Positions 23,940 through 33,793 are shown, counted from the stretch's first letter. The stretch: 64,000 nucleotides of DNA from Candidatus Rhodoluna planktonica (GCF_001854225.1 NZ_CP015208.1:558001-622000); one strand, 5' to 3'. Made by a program: numbers and translations. The notes: a model not told the origin generated them from the letters alone.

Positions 23940-25852
23940 GTGCCCTGGCAGGTTCCGGCCATAATCTGGGTCACACTGCTGCTGTTCGATCAACTGGCAG
24001 ATTTTGGCTATTTCTAGCTGCGTTTGCTTTGGCAATTTCGGTTGCTCTCGCCAAGCTGCTCCTCAAACTGCCAACCGACCAGCTCAGTTATTGGTTTCAA
24101 AATCTCCAATTCTCGGTCGGCCCAATCGAAAATCTTCGATCAGCCTTTGCAAACCTAGATTTCGGGGTAACTGCCGGGGCAAAGGCCTTGGTGGGTGGTC
24201 TGGCTTTCGGTGCCGATTCTGAACTAGACCCGCTAGCGGTTGCCCACATGAAAATCGCTGGTCTTAGTCACCTCACTGCAGTTTCAGGTACAAACTGTGC
24301 CATTGTCGGCGCGGCGGTCTGGTTGCTAACTAAACAAATGGTGCCGTCAATTCGATGGCAATTGGCTACGGTTGCTGCAGCCCTGGTCGGGTACCTGCTG
24401 CTTGTCGGATTCGAACCTAGCGTTTTGCGGGCAACAGCGATGGCTCTAGTCGTGGTTCTTGCCAGAATGTCTGGGCGACCTAACTCCACTTTGGGGGCCC
24501 TTACTTTCGCGGTCTCAGGGTTGCTGCTCGTAAATCAAAGCTTCGCCACCGATATCGGATTTGCGCTCTCGGCCTTGGCAACTTTCGGCATTCTTCTAGT
24601 CGCGCCAAAAATTCACGATCGGTTTTCAAAAAAGCTGCCGAATTGGCTGTCTCTGCTGATTAGTGCAAGTGTCTCTGCTCAGCTGCTGACTTTGCCAATA
24701 ATTTATTCATTGCAGGGCTCTATTCCGATTTACAGTTTGCTGGCAAACCTTATCGTCGAGCCCATGGTGGTGTTGGTGACTGTACTTGGGTTGCTTACTC
24801 TTATTTTTGCCACTGTGCTTCCGCCACTAGCCGCCATCGTCGGTTGGTTTGCTTCGATTCCGGCTTTCTTAATACTCGCTGTTGCTCAATTGGTAGCTTC
24901 TTTTCCTGCAGCAAGTTTCGCCTGGCAGGGGCCATTTGCTCTGGCATCTCTCTGTGCGCTGGCTGTCTATCTTGTTGCTTTTGCAATACCGAATTACCGA
25001 CGAGTCAAATTCTTTTTTGCCATCGCCGCCGCACTGCTGGCGGCAACTCTTGGCACCAGTGCCGCGTTGGCACCTAAACCTTGGCAGCAGATCACTAATG
25101 ACTGGCAGTTAGTGCAGTGCGATGTAGGGCAAGGCGATGCTTTACTGGTGCGATCATCGAGCGAGACCATGATTATCGATGCCGGTAACGACTGGGGCAA
25201 ACTAAAACTTTGCCTTGATCAGGCTAGCGTTTCGAGAATTGATCATCTGGTTCTAACTCACTTTGACCTCGATCACATGGGTGCAGTTGACGATCTAATT
25301 TCTTATCTGCCGGTTGAAATGATCTACGTTTCGGCTTGGCCAGATAAGCGCTGGGCAGCAACGAACCTCAACCGGATAGCAGAACTAAACAACATACCTG
25401 TACAAAGCGCTAGCGCTGGTTCAAAAATAGATTTCAAAAACACCCAGACAACTGTTCTCTCTCCGATTGGCAACCAAGGCGAAGACTCGAATGATGGCTC
25501 GTTAGTTATTCTCATTACCTTGCCGACTTTAGAGTTGCTGGCCTTGGCCGATTCTGGCGAAAGAGCTCAGATGCGACTTTCCGAAGATCTAAATTTCAAC
25601 GATCGTTCCCGGCCGCTGATAGTAAAAGTTGCCCACCACGGCTCAGCCGATCAATTTTTTGAACTTTATGAAGAACTGAGACCCGATATTGCCTTGATTT
25701 CGGTGGGCAAAAACAACAGTTACGGGCATCCCACTGACAGAACGCTTGGTCAGTTGGTCCAGTCTGCCAAACAGATACTTAGAACCGATGAGTTGGGCAG
25801 CATTGCACTTTCGTCCAGCAATTCAAAACTGAACATCTCAGCAACTGGGTAG
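23936..25852 (+). CDS. comEC: ComEC/Rec2 DNA-uptake channel
   Basis: A 638-aa polytopic membrane protein. The central competence domain has LSHLTAVSGTNCAIVGA followed by many hydrophobic segments (about residues 100-370). The C-terminal metallo-beta-lactamase-like domain (about residues 385-630) has VQCDVGQGDALLV, the metal motif THFDLDHMGAVDDL and VAHHGSAD. The N-terminal OB-like DUF4131 part is short, with only a brief region after the first membrane segment. It is translated from TTG 23936, coupled to comEA. Together they suggest capacity for transformation, though pilus genes are not in the window. Confidence 0.95.
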   Translation: MSALAGSGHNLGHTAAVRSTGRFWLFLAAFALAISVALAKLLLKLPTDQLSYWFQNLQFSVGPIENLRSAFANLDFGVTAGAKALVGGLAFGADSELDPLAVAHMKIAGLSHLTAVSGTNCAIVGAAVWLLTKQMVPSIRWQLATVAAALVGYLLLVGFEPSVLRATAMALVVVLARMSGRPNSTLGALTFAVSGLLLVNQSFATDIGFALSALATFGILLVAPKIHDRFSKKLPNWLSLLISASVSAQLLTLPIIYSLQGSIPIYSLLANLIVEPMVVLVTVLGLLTLIFATVLPPLAAIVGWFASIPAFLILAVAQLVASFPAASFAWQGPFALASLCALAVYLVAFAIPNYRRVKFFFAIAAALLAATLGTSAALAPKPWQQITNDWQLVQCDVGQGDALLVRSSSETMIIDAGNDWGKLKLCLDQASVSRIDHLVLTHFDLDHMGAVDDLISYLPVEMIYVSAWPDKRWAATNLNRIAELNNIPVQSASAGSKIDFKNTQTTVLSPIGNQGEDSNDGSLVILITLPTLELLALADSGERAQMRLSEDLNFNDRSRPLIVKVAHHGSADQFFELYEELRPDIALISVGKNNSYGHPTDRTLGQLVQSAKQILRTDELGSIALSSSNSKLNISATG

Positions 25853-25855
25853 GCT
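25850..25855 (+). promoter_or_regulatory. Candidate -10 element (TAGGCT) for a leaderless holA transcript, overlapping the comEC stop
   Basis: TAGGCT begins at the comEC TAG stop codon and ends exactly 6 nt before the holA GTG at 25862. No ribosome-binding site is visible. Promoter function is inferred from the repeated geometry in this window. Confidence 0.5.
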
Positions 25856-25861
25856 GTCTCC

Positions 25862-26839
25862 GTGGCTAAAAATCAAATCCTTTCCTTCCGCGATGCGCGG
25901 CCAAGCGAAGCAGTTTTGGTTTTTGGGCCAGAAGATTTTCTTGCTGGCCGAGCGATTCGGTCAATTCGCGAGCAACTTCGCGCGGCCGATGAAAATCTAG
26001 AAATTCACGACCTAGACGCAGCCGAATATAGTTCGGGATTGCTTGATTCTTTGGCGAGCCCATCCTTGTTTGGTGAGCCGCGACTAATCATCATCAGATC
26101 AGTAGAACGCTGCAGCGATGATCTGATCGAAGATGGCGTTCGTTATGTTCAAAACCCAGCCCAAGATGTCACAGTAATCTTTCGGCACAATGGCTCGTCG
26201 GTTCGCGGCAAAAAATTACTCGAAGCTCTCAGATCCGTCGCCATCGAAATTCCCGTCTTATCAATTTCTAAAGATTCAGAGCGTGCTGCCTTTGTCGCAG
26301 CTGAATTCGAAGTTGCTGGTCGCAAAATTACGCCAGGCGCCACCCGAGCACTTCTAGACGCGTTCAGCGAAGACTTGGCTGAACTAGCCTCGGCATGTAG
26401 CCAACTACTGCAAGACGCAGCAGAAACAATCACCGAAGAAATTGTTGATCGGTATTACTCGGGCCGAGTTGAAACCAACGCGTTCAAAGTCATCGATGCG
26501 GCGCTTGCGGCTAATTCGGCCTCAGCGCTGGCTCTATTGAGGCATGCGCTGTCATCGGGAGCTGAGACTGTTCCTTTGGTTGCGGCCGTTGCTATGAAAA
26601 TTAGGCAATTGGCCAAACTTTATGGAAACAGAAGCGCTTCGGCTCAAACTTTGGGCATGGCCCCCTGGCAACTTGATCGAGCACGCAAAGATCTCACTGG
26701 TTGGGACGAAGAGGGGTTAGCGGCGGTAATTTCAGCGTTGGTTGATGCCGATGCAGCTGCCAAAGGTGCCAGTCGTGATCCAGAATTCGTTCTGGAACAA
26801 CTAGTTCTTCTTATTGCCAGTAAGGGCAAACTGCAGTAA
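25862..26839 (+). CDS. holA: DNA polymerase III delta subunit
   Basis: A 325-aa clamp-loader subunit that opens the beta clamp. Recognisable features are VLVFGPEDFLAGRAIRSIR near the N-terminus, SLFGEPRLIIIRSVE, IRQLAKLYGN and the helical C-terminal collar PWQLDRARKDLTGW. HolA sits downstream of comEC in very many bacteria, which supports the call. GTG 25862 lacks a Shine-Dalgarno sequence and may be a leaderless start. It is convergent with rpsT. Confidence 0.94.
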   Translation: MAKNQILSFRDARPSEAVLVFGPEDFLAGRAIRSIREQLRAADENLEIHDLDAAEYSSGLLDSLASPSLFGEPRLIIIRSVERCSDDLIEDGVRYVQNPAQDVTVIFRHNGSSVRGKKLLEALRSVAIEIPVLSISKDSERAAFVAAEFEVAGRKITPGATRALLDAFSEDLAELASACSQLLQDAAETITEEIVDRYYSGRVETNAFKVIDAALAANSASALALLRHALSSGAETVPLVAAVAMKIRQLAKLYGNRSASAQTLGMAPWQLDRARKDLTGWDEEGLAAVISALVDADAAAKGASRDPEFVLEQLVLLIASKGKLQ

Positions 26840-26855
26840 CTACGTTTCGTTATTG

Positions 26856-26905
26856 GCCCTGTCAAGTTCCGAGTAAAAAAGCCCTGCCAACTTCCGGGTA
26901 AAAAA
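26856..26905. repeat. Two-copy 25-bp tandem repeat between holA and rpsT
   Basis: Two adjacent units (26856-26880 and 26881-26905) match at 22 of 25 positions. Each starts GCCCTG and ends GTAAAAAA. They lie just beyond the rpsT terminator. On the minus strand each copy contributes a six-T run, so they may give backup termination or be the trace of a small duplication. Confidence 0.7.
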
Positions 26906-26936
26906 ATAATCCCCGAATTTTCATTCGAGGATTATT
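26899..26936 (-). terminator. Rho-independent terminator of rpsT
   Basis: AATAATCC-C-CGAA pairs with TTCG-A-GGATTATT (12 paired bases with one mismatch, six-base loop TTTTCA). Read on the minus strand it is followed by a run of T, right after rpsT. It could also stop holA transcripts coming the other way. Confidence 0.85.
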
Positions 26937-26948
26937 TTCAAAACTTCT

Positions 26949-27209
26949 TTAGAGAGCAGATGCCTTCTTGGCGATAGCCGACTTGCGGTTAGCTGCCTGG
27001 TTCTGGTGAATAACACCTTTAGAAACAGCCTTGTCTAGCTTCTTGGTTGCTAGCTTGACGGCTGCATCAGCAGCAGCTTTGTCTCCGGCAGCGACTGCCT
27101 CACGAGCAGCGCGGATTACGGTTTTCAACTCGCTCTTGACTGCCTTGTTGCGCTCTGCCGACTTGCGGTTGGTCGCAATTCGCTTGATTTGTGACTTGAT
27201 GTTTGCCAT
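26949..27209 (-). CDS. rpsT: 30S ribosomal protein S20
   Basis: An 86-aa, Lys/Ala-rich protein with the family start [19 protein letters not shown] and the C-terminal [20 protein letters not shown]20 is a primary binder of 16S rRNA helix 44/9. Placement between holA and lepA in opposite orientation is the common actinobacterial arrangement. AGAAAG lies 7 nt before the ATG. It has its own terminator. Confidence 0.98.
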   Translation of the reverse strand: MANIKSQIKRIATNRKSAERNKAVKSELKTVIRAAREAVAAGDKAAADAAVKLATKKLDKAVSKGVIHQNQAANRKSAIAKKASAL

Positions 27210-27393
27210 GTTTCACTTTCTGGGTTAGTTGCTCGTGACAGAACAACTGAAAAAGAGTTGTAGGGATTTAGGTGGAGACACTCACCCGTATCAACCACCA
27301 AGCCTAGCAGGGCCAATCTCAATAAACAACCGCCTTGAGTCATCTATGTGCGAGAATTGTCACAAACCAGCAACCCAATTCTTAGAGGTCCAT

Positions 27394-29250
27394 TTGTCGC
27401 CACGTTCATTGTCTCGACTCGAGCCAGCCAAAACAGATCCAGCGGCGATTAGAAATTTCTGCATCATTGCTCACATCGACCATGGCAAATCAACCCTGGC
27501 CGATCGAATGTTGCAACTTACCGGAATCGTCGACGATCGTTCGATGAGGGCCCAGTACCTTGACCGCATGGACATCGAGCGCGAGCGCGGAATCACTATC
27601 AAGTCACAGGCGGTTCGTATGCCTTGGGATTACGAAGGTAAAACCTATGCGCTGAACATGATTGACACTCCTGGGCACGTTGACTTTACCTACGAGGTTT
27701 CGAGATCTCTTGCTGCCTGCGAGGGCGCCGTGCTTTTGGTTGATGCGGCCCAAGGCATCGAGGCACAGACCTTGGCGAATCTTTACCTAGCCCTCGAGAA
27801 TGACCTGGAAATCATCCCAGTATTAAACAAAATCGACTTACCAGCCGCGCAACCCGAAAAATACGCGGAAGAGTTGGCAAATCTAATCGGGGGAGACCCA
27901 GCTGACTGCCTAAAGGTTTCTGGAAAAACCGGTGTTGGTGTTGATGCTCTTCTCGATCGAATTGTGCAGCGAGTGCCTAATCCGGTGGGCGACCCAGATG
28001 CACCGGCTCGTGCCATGATTTTTGACTCTGTCTATGACCCTTACCGCGGTGTGGTCACCTACGTCAGAATGGTTGACGGAAATCTCAAGAGTCGAGAGAA
28101 AATTCAAATGATGTCGACCAAGGCAGTTCATGAGCTGCTCGAAATCGGCGTCAGTTCACCTGAACCTGAACCAACCAAAGGATTGGGTGTCGGTGAGGTG
28201 GGGTACCTAATTACCGGTGTAAAAGATGTTCGCCAGTCAAAGGTTGGTGACACTATCACCAACTTGGCAAAGCCTGCGACCGAGGCTTTGAAGGGTTACA
28301 AAGATCCACTGCCGATGGTTTTCTCTGGAATATATCCAATTGATGGCAGCGACTATCCGGTTCTTCGCGAAGCACTCGACAAACTCAAGCTCAGCGACGC
28401 TGCATTGGCATACGAACCAGAGACCTCGGTTGCTCTGGGTTTTGGTTTCCGTTGCGGATTCTTGGGGTTGCTGCACTTAGAAATTGTTACCGAGCGACTC
28501 GAGCGTGAGTTTGGCCTAGACCTAATTGCAACCGCACCATCTGTGGTTTACGAAGTAACCATGGAAGACGGCAAAGAAATTACGGTCACCAACCCAAGTG
28601 AATTTCCAACCGGAAAAGTCAAAAAGATCCTTGAGCCGATTGTTAAGGCAACAATCTTGACTCCCAAAGATTACGTTGGCGTCATCATGGAGCTCTGCCA
28701 GTCTCGGCGCGGTTCGATGATTGACATGCAATATCTGGGCGAAGATCGTGTGCAATTGCGTTACACGCTGCCGCTAGCAGAGATTGTGTTTGATTTCTTC
28801 GATCAGCTAAAGAGTAAGACTGCCGGTTACGGCTCTCTCGATTATGAAGAGGCCGGTTTGGCGCAGGGCGATTTGGTAAAGGTGGATCTGTTGCTTCAGG
28901 GCGAACAGGTTGATGCTTTCAGCGCAATCGTTCACAAAGACAAGGCCTATTCATACGGCGTGATGATTACCGGAAAATTGCGTGAACTTATCCCAAGGCA
29001 GCAATTCGAAGTTCCGATTCAGGCAGCAGTCGGAAGCCGAATCATTGCGCGCGAATCAATTCGAGCCATCAGAAAAGATGTTCTTGCCAAATGCTACGGC
29101 GGTGACATCTCGCGAAAGCGCAAACTCCTCGAGAAGCAAAAAGAGGGTAAGAAGCGCATGAAGATGGTCGGCCGGGTTGAGGTGCCGCAAGAGGCTTTCA
29201 TTGCCGCGCTTTCCACCGATGGTGAGAAAAAGGGCGAGAAGAAAAAGTAA
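27394..29250 (+). CDS. lepA: Elongation factor 4 (LepA)
   Basis: A ribosome-bound translational GTPase of about 618 aa. G1 is AHIDHGKST, switch II is DTPGHVDF, G4 is NKID, and the LepA C-terminal domain includes [10 protein letters not shown] and [10 protein letters not shown]. An in-frame extension reaches back to 27229, but family members start about 20 residues before the G-domain. I therefore use TTG 27394 with AGAGG 6 nt upstream; ATG 27343 is an alternative. hemW starts at its stop codon (TAATG). Confidence 0.95.
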   Translation: MSPRSLSRLEPAKTDPAAIRNFCIIAHIDHGKSTLADRMLQLTGIVDDRSMRAQYLDRMDIERERGITIKSQAVRMPWDYEGKTYALNMIDTPGHVDFTYEVSRSLAACEGAVLLVDAAQGIEAQTLANLYLALENDLEIIPVLNKIDLPAAQPEKYAEELANLIGGDPADCLKVSGKTGVGVDALLDRIVQRVPNPVGDPDAPARAMIFDSVYDPYRGVVTYVRMVDGNLKSREKIQMMSTKAVHELLEIGVSSPEPEPTKGLGVGEVGYLITGVKDVRQSKVGDTITNLAKPATEALKGYKDPLPMVFSGIYPIDGSDYPVLREALDKLKLSDAALAYEPETSVALGFGFRCGFLGLLHLEIVTERLEREFGLDLIATAPSVVYEVTMEDGKEITVTNPSEFPTGKVKKILEPIVKATILTPKDYVGVIMELCQSRRGSMIDMQYLGEDRVQLRYTLPLAEIVFDFFDQLKSKTAGYGSLDYEEAGLAQGDLVKVDLLLQGEQVDAFSAIVHKDKAYSYGVMITGKLRELIPRQQFEVPIQAAVGSRIIARESIRAIRKDVLAKCYGGDISRKRKLLEKQKEGKKRMKMVGRVEVPQEAFIAALSTDGEKKGEKKK

Positions 29251-30485
29251 TGGCTTCATCGCAGTTGGCCGGAGAGCCAATTCCGGATGACGGTCGATTG
29301 CCGGAATCTGCCGTTAAACGAGCAGCAGATAAAAGCTTCCACGCCTACCTGCACATTCCTTTTTGTTCAGTTCGCTGCGGGTACTGCGATTTCAATACCT
29401 ACACCGCAACCGAATTGCAGGGTGTTTCGCAGGACGAGTTTCACCAAACAATAATTAGCGAAATTCAATTCTCTGCGCTGGCTTTAACTAAATCTGGAAT
29501 CCAGGTGCCAAAACTAAAGACCATCTTTTTTGGTGGTGGAACCCCAACCAAATTGCAGCCTTCAGCATTTAGCGCGGTCTTGAATTCGCTGGTTCAAAAT
29601 TTTGGTTTTGATGACAACATCGAGATAACCACTGAGGCTAATCCCGATGATCTATCCGAGCGGTATCTAGAGCAGCTAGCTCAAGCGGGCGTCAATCGAA
29701 TTTCAATCGGTATGCAGTCATCTGTTGATCGGGTTTTGAAGATCTTAGACCGCACTCACAATCCTGAAGGTGTAGCCAAGGCGGTTGGCTGGGCAAAGGC
29801 CTTAGGTCTGAAAACTTCTGTCGACCTAATCTACGGTTCACCAACCGAGACTTTGGCTGAGTGGCGCCAGTCGTTAGAGGCCGCGTTTGAGCTTGATCCA
29901 GGTCACATTTCTGCCTACTCGCTGATTGTCGAGGATGGCACAAAAATGGCGCGCAAAATAAAGCGCGGTGAGCTGCCCGAGCCTGATTCGGATTTGCAGG
30001 CCGACATGTACGAATTACTTGACGAACTAGCGCAGCAGCGTGGCTACCGTTGGTACGAACTTAGCAATTTTGCCAAATCACCAGATTTAGAGTCGGCCCA
30101 CAACATTGCCTATTGGCAAAATCAAAACTGGTGGGGTTACGGGCCCGGTGCGCACTCTCACGTTGGCGGTGTCCGCTGGTGGAACAAGAAACACCCGGCA
30201 ACCTACTCTGAATCGCTGCGTGGCAATGTCTCACCGGGATTTGCTCGTGAGGTGCTTGATGTAACCACTTCGTTGGAAGAACAGATTCTTTTGCAAAGTC
30301 GGCTCCGAACTGGCCTTCCGATTGCGACGGTCAAGCAGATTAATCCCGAAGCTGACAAAGTAATCAGCACGCTAATCAGTGATGGATTGATTGAAGGACA
30401 TCAGGCAATACAGGGAAAGCTAGTGCTTTCACTAAACGGCAGACTGCTCGCTGACCGAGTTATTGCAGCCCTAATTACCGGCTAA
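29250..30485 (+). CDS. hemW: HemW-like radical SAM protein
   Basis: A 411-aa protein with the radical SAM cluster motif CSVRCGYCDF near residue 37, the SAM-binding FFGGGTPTKL, and NRISIGMQS and SVDLIYGSPTET. HemW is thought to be a haem chaperone rather than a true coproporphyrinogen oxidase. lepA-hemW-hrcA-dnaJ is a conserved order in many bacteria. The start overlaps the lepA stop by one base, giving translational coupling. The roughly 30-residue N-terminal extension before the radical SAM core is polar and probably flexible. Confidence 0.94.
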   Translation: MASSQLAGEPIPDDGRLPESAVKRAADKSFHAYLHIPFCSVRCGYCDFNTYTATELQGVSQDEFHQTIISEIQFSALALTKSGIQVPKLKTIFFGGGTPTKLQPSAFSAVLNSLVQNFGFDDNIEITTEANPDDLSERYLEQLAQAGVNRISIGMQSSVDRVLKILDRTHNPEGVAKAVGWAKALGLKTSVDLIYGSPTETLAEWRQSLEAAFELDPGHISAYSLIVEDGTKMARKIKRGELPEPDSDLQADMYELLDELAQQRGYRWYELSNFAKSPDLESAHNIAYWQNQNWWGYGPGAHSHVGGVRWWNKKHPATYSESLRGNVSPGFAREVLDVTTSLEEQILLQSRLRTGLPIATVKQINPEADKVISTLISDGLIEGHQAIQGKLVLSLNGRLLADRVIAALITG

Positions 30486-30836
30486 TTACTTAAAAAATCG
30501 AATAGTCAGCGGGTAGCGATAAAACTCGCCCTGGGCAGCCTTAACCGCAGCGATAATTCGCATTACCAACCAGATGATAGGCGGCAGCCAAAGCAACGCC
30601 CAACCAATCACGCTTATCACTAGCACCACAGCAAGTAGTGCCATGTTGATTGAAAAGTTGAGTGATTCTTTAACGTGATGAGAGATGAAAGGGCCACGAT
30701 CGCGCAGCAGGAAGTAACCGATTATTGGAACAACTACTTCAAATGGGATAGCCAGCAGGTGAGCCGCAACCGCAAGAATTTTTTCCGTTTGTTTATCCAG
30801 AGGCTCGTTGGCAGCGTAGGGATTCGGGTTCGTCAT
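30486..30836 (-). CDS. DUF4870/Tic20-like membrane protein
   Basis: A 116-aa protein with a polar start (MTNPNPYAANEPLDKQTEK) and about three membrane segments. The core HLLAIPFEVVVPIIGYFLLRDRGPFISHHVKESLNFSIN and the C-terminal YRYPLTIRFFK-type ending match DUF4870. Its function is unknown. It is inserted between hemW and hrcA in opposite orientation, with its stop immediately adjacent to the hemW stop. Its promoter region shares the gap with the CIRCE element. Confidence 0.9.
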   Translation of the reverse strand: MTNPNPYAANEPLDKQTEKILAVAAHLLAIPFEVVVPIIGYFLLRDRGPFISHHVKESLNFSINMALLAVVLVISVIGWALLWLPPIIWLVMRIIAAVKAAQGEFYRYPLTIRFFK

Positions 30837-30889
30837 TTCACTCCTTGCTTCGTGTTTAGCCTAGTTGCATCGGGCAATGCGAGGTAATA

Positions 30890-30916
30890 TTGGCACTCTA
30901 GGCTAAAGAGTGCTAA
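30890..30916. promoter_or_regulatory. CIRCE element (HrcA operator)
   Basis: TTGGCACTC, then nine bases (TAGGCTAAA), then GAGTGCTAA. This differs from the CIRCE consensus TTAGCACTC-N9-GAGTGCTAA at one base in the left arm. It ends 12 nt before the hrcA start, so HrcA should repress its own operon. The spacer contains TAGGCT, a -10-like hexamer, so repressor and polymerase would compete directly. Confidence 0.95.
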
Positions 30917-30928
30917 GTGAGGTGCAGT

Positions 30929-31948
30929 TTGATTCCAGATCGTAGTCTCGAAGTCCTTCGCGCCATAGTCCGGGACTACATTGCCACTCGCGAGCCGGTC
31001 GGCTCTAAATCTTTGGTTGAGCGGCATCAATTTGGTGTGTCAGCAGCAACTATCCGCAACGATATGGCCATCCTCGAGGATGAAGAGCTAATCCATGCCC
31101 CGCACACTTCAGCTGGTCGAGTTCCAACAGACAAGGGTTACCGACTTTTTGTTGATCGCCTGAGCGAAGTAAAACCGCTGAGTCAAGCCGAGCGGCAGGC
31201 AATTGAGACTTTCATGCTCGGCAGCGTTGACTTGGATGAAACTCTCTCGCGAACTGTCCGGCTTTTGTCGAACCTAACCAATCAAGTTGCCATGGTTCAG
31301 TATCCAACTCTTGGCAAGGCCAGCGTTAGGCACATCGAACTTGTGCCAGCCAACGAGACCAGAGTGTTGCTGATATTGATCACTGACACTGGCCGAATTC
31401 AGCAGCACGTTGTGGAGTTGTTTAGTGAAATCGATGAGGTCTTCATCGCAACTTTGCGTCAAAAACTGAATGCATCTTTGCAGGGCTCGCACCTGGTTTC
31501 AGTCTCGAACAAACTTGCCGAGCTCAAAAATCAACTGGAGCCGGCATACATTGAGAGTTTCCGTTTGATTGAAAATGCGCTACTCGAATTAGTTGATGCA
31601 AATCACCAAGACAAAATCTTGCTCGCCGGAACATCAAATCTAGTCCGCAGTGAATCTGATTTTCAGGGGAGTGTCTCGCCGATTTTAGAGGCCATCGAAG
31701 AACAGGTAGTGCTTTTGAAACTAATTACCGAGATGCAGGCAGGCCAGCACGGAGTTAGTTTGCGCATCGGCAAAGAGAACCCATTTGAAGATTTCTCTTC
31801 AACCTCGGTTGTGGTTTCTGGATACGAAAACCAGGGGGCTGAAATCGCCAAGATTGGTGTCATTGGCCCAACGCGCATGGATTACGCGCAAAACATCGCA
31901 GCGGTTAGCGCCATTGCCCGCTACTTGAGTAAAACGCTTGGAAGCTGA
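30929..31948 (+). CDS. hrcA: Heat-inducible transcription repressor HrcA
   Basis: A 339-aa CIRCE-binding repressor of chaperone genes. It has an N-terminal winged helix (SLEVLRAIVRDYIATREPVGSKSL and FGVSAATIRNDMAILEDEELI, then HTSAGRVPTDKGYRLFVD), a GAF-like central domain and a C-terminal GPTRMDYAQNIAAV motif. I place the start at TTG 30929 with GAGGTG 5 nt upstream, which gives an N-terminus like other HrcA proteins; GTG 30917 is in frame but lies at the edge of the CIRCE element. dnaJ follows 7 nt later. Confidence 0.95.
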   Translation: MIPDRSLEVLRAIVRDYIATREPVGSKSLVERHQFGVSAATIRNDMAILEDEELIHAPHTSAGRVPTDKGYRLFVDRLSEVKPLSQAERQAIETFMLGSVDLDETLSRTVRLLSNLTNQVAMVQYPTLGKASVRHIELVPANETRVLLILITDTGRIQQHVVELFSEIDEVFIATLRQKLNASLQGSHLVSVSNKLAELKNQLEPAYIESFRLIENALLELVDANHQDKILLAGTSNLVRSESDFQGSVSPILEAIEEQVVLLKLITEMQAGQHGVSLRIGKENPFEDFSSTSVVVSGYENQGAEIAKIGVIGPTRMDYAQNIAAVSAIARYLSKTLGS

Positions 31949-31955
31949 GGAATAA

Positions 31956-33032
31956 TTGTCTGACCATTACGAGGTTTTAGGTGTCGCGAGAGATGCCAGT
32001 GAAGATCAAATAAAAAAGGCTTACCGAAAGCTTGCTCGCGAGTTACACCCGGACGTCAATCCGAGTGAAGAGGCGCAAGAGCGTTTCAAGTTGGTTACCC
32101 ACGCCTATGAAGTGCTCAGTGACAGCCAGGCAAGAGCCCAGTACGACATGGGTGGCCAAGCAGGTTTTGCTGGTGGCTTCGGCTTCGGTGACATTTTTGA
32201 CTCATTTTTTGGCAGCCAAACACGGGGTCCACGATCTCGTGCCGAACGCGGCCAAGATGCGCTCATCCGGGTTGATTTGCTTTTGGGTGACGTCGTATTT
32301 GGTGTCCAAAAAACGATCGAAATTGATACCGCCGTTCTTTGCGAGACCTGTCAGGGGTCTTGTGCCCGCCCCGGAACCTCAGCAGTAGTCTGCGATATTT
32401 GCCGTGGTTCAGGTCAGATTCAGCGCCAGGTTCGTTCGTTACTGGGAAACGTAGTCACTTCAGCGCCCTGCGGCACCTGTCGCGGCTACGGGCAAGTCAT
32501 TCCTGATCCCTGTGTTGACTGCCGTGGTCAAGGTCGAGTGCGCGCTCGTCGAAACCTCGATCTGAACATTCCCGGTGGAGTCGATGACGGGCTTCGGTTG
32601 CAGTTGGCAGGGCAGGGAGAAGTTGGTTTCGGTGGTGGCCCATCCGGTGATTTGTATGTCGAATTTTCGATAAAGACTCATGATGTTTTTGGGCGCGAGG
32701 GCGATGACCTTACTGCGGTTCTAGAAGTTCCTTTGGCTGATGCCGTGCTCGGCACACAGGCAACTATCGAAACTTTTGACGGCTCTCTCGATTTGGAAAT
32801 TCCACCTGGATCTCAATCCGGTGATGTCATCACGATCAAATCTAAAGGTGTCACCAGGTTGCGTTCTTCTGGTCGAGGAGACCTAAAAATCCAACTCGCC
32901 GTTCAGATTCCGCAGAAGCTAGATTCCAAGCAAAAAGAACTATTCCGCAGTTTTGCGAAGGCGCGCAAGGATGAAAAACCAAGCTTGCGGCGACACACGA
33001 CCGGATTCTTTGCCGGGAAACGTAATCGCTGA
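31956..33032 (+). CDS. dnaJ: Chaperone DnaJ (HrcA-linked DnaJ2 type)
   Basis: A 358-aa Hsp40. The J-domain has the HPD motif ([10 protein letters not shown]), a short Gly/Phe region follows ([14 protein letters not shown]), then four zinc-finger repeats ([32 protein letters not shown]) and the C-terminal substrate-binding domains. The first zinc repeat ends in Cys where Gly is usual. TTG 31956 is preceded by GAGGA. It is in the CIRCE-controlled operon with hrcA and is followed after 1 nt by rsmE, a standard order. Confidence 0.95.
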   Translation: MSDHYEVLGVARDASEDQIKKAYRKLARELHPDVNPSEEAQERFKLVTHAYEVLSDSQARAQYDMGGQAGFAGGFGFGDIFDSFFGSQTRGPRSRAERGQDALIRVDLLLGDVVFGVQKTIEIDTAVLCETCQGSCARPGTSAVVCDICRGSGQIQRQVRSLLGNVVTSAPCGTCRGYGQVIPDPCVDCRGQGRVRARRNLDLNIPGGVDDGLRLQLAGQGEVGFGGGPSGDLYVEFSIKTHDVFGREGDDLTAVLEVPLADAVLGTQATIETFDGSLDLEIPPGSQSGDVITIKSKGVTRLRSSGRGDLKIQLAVQIPQKLDSKQKELFRSFAKARKDEKPSLRRHTTGFFAGKRNR

Positions 33033-33033
33033 A

Positions 33034-33774
33034 ATGGTTGAACCACTTTTCTTCTGGGAAACCAAGAGTGCTCCAGCTATCGGGCAATCGGTCGAAATCG
33101 GCGGGGCAGAGGCTAAGCATGCTGCGTCAGTTCGTCGGATGCGCGTTGGCGAGAAACTTCAACTGACTGACGGAAAAGGCCTTCGCGTTCGAGGTGTAAT
33201 TTCTTCAGTCGCTGCTGACCTGCTAACAATCTCGGTAACCGAAGTAAATCAGGTTGCTGAACCCAAGCTGAAAACCGTGCTGATTCAGGCGCTTGCCAAA
33301 GGGGATCGCGACGAACTCGCCATTCAAGCTTGCACCGAGATTGGAGTTAACGAGGTAATCCCTTGGGCTGCCAGTCGATCAGTTAGCCGGTGGGAAGGCC
33401 CAAAGATTGCCAAGGGTATTTCCCGCTGGCAGTCAATTGTTTCGGAAGCAGCGAAGCAATCACTTCGGGTTTACACACCGCAGGTGCGCGAGCTGGTCAG
33501 CACAAATCAGCTAGCAACTATGGTTTCGAGTTTCGACCTAGTTTTAGTTTTGGAACCGACCGCAGCTGAGAAACTTGGCGACGTCACATTGCCACAGCAG
33601 GGATCGATTGCCCTCGTGGTAGGCCCAGAGGGTGGTATCGCCGAAGCAGAAATTGAACAGTTGGTGGCTGCCGGTGCTCGTTCAGTTGCCCTAGGCGATT
33701 CGGTGCTGCGAACATCCACCGCAGGTATTGCAGCGTTGTCGGTCATCCATGGGCAAATTGAGGGCTGGGCTTAG
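33034..33774 (+). CDS. rsmE: 16S rRNA m3U1498 methyltransferase
   Basis: A SPOUT-family methyltransferase of 246 aa with an N-terminal PUA-like part (EAKHAASVRRMRVGE) and the knot region ALAKGDRDELAIQACTEIG, LVVGPEGGIAEAEIEQL and LRTSTAGIAALSVI. It methylates N3 of U1498 in 16S rRNA. I use ATG 33034, directly after the dnaJ stop; an in-frame extension into dnaJ (32953) lacks family similarity. The hrcA-dnaJ-rsmE order supports the call. Confidence 0.94.
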   Translation: MVEPLFFWETKSAPAIGQSVEIGGAEAKHAASVRRMRVGEKLQLTDGKGLRVRGVISSVAADLLTISVTEVNQVAEPKLKTVLIQALAKGDRDELAIQACTEIGVNEVIPWAASRSVSRWEGPKIAKGISRWQSIVSEAAKQSLRVYTPQVRELVSTNQLATMVSSFDLVLVLEPTAAEKLGDVTLPQQGSIALVVGPEGGIAEAEIEQLVAAGARSVALGDSVLRTSTAGIAALSVIHGQIEGWA

Positions 33775-33793
33775 ACTTTTGACAGGAGACCAA

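Noticed and set aside
27229-27393. In-frame N-terminal extension of LepA
   Set aside because: It adds about 55 residues with no family similarity before the G-domain, and a TTG at 27394 with AGAGG upstream fits the normal LepA length.
31956-33032. Reading the Cys-rich DnaJ first repeat (CETCQGSC) as loss of the zinc finger
   Set aside because: All eight zinc-ligand cysteines are still present; the extra Cys replaces only a Gly at the end of the repeat.
32953-33033. N-terminal extension of RsmE inside dnaJ
   Set aside because: The extension is an out-of-frame reading of the end of dnaJ, and ATG 33034 gives the usual RsmE start.
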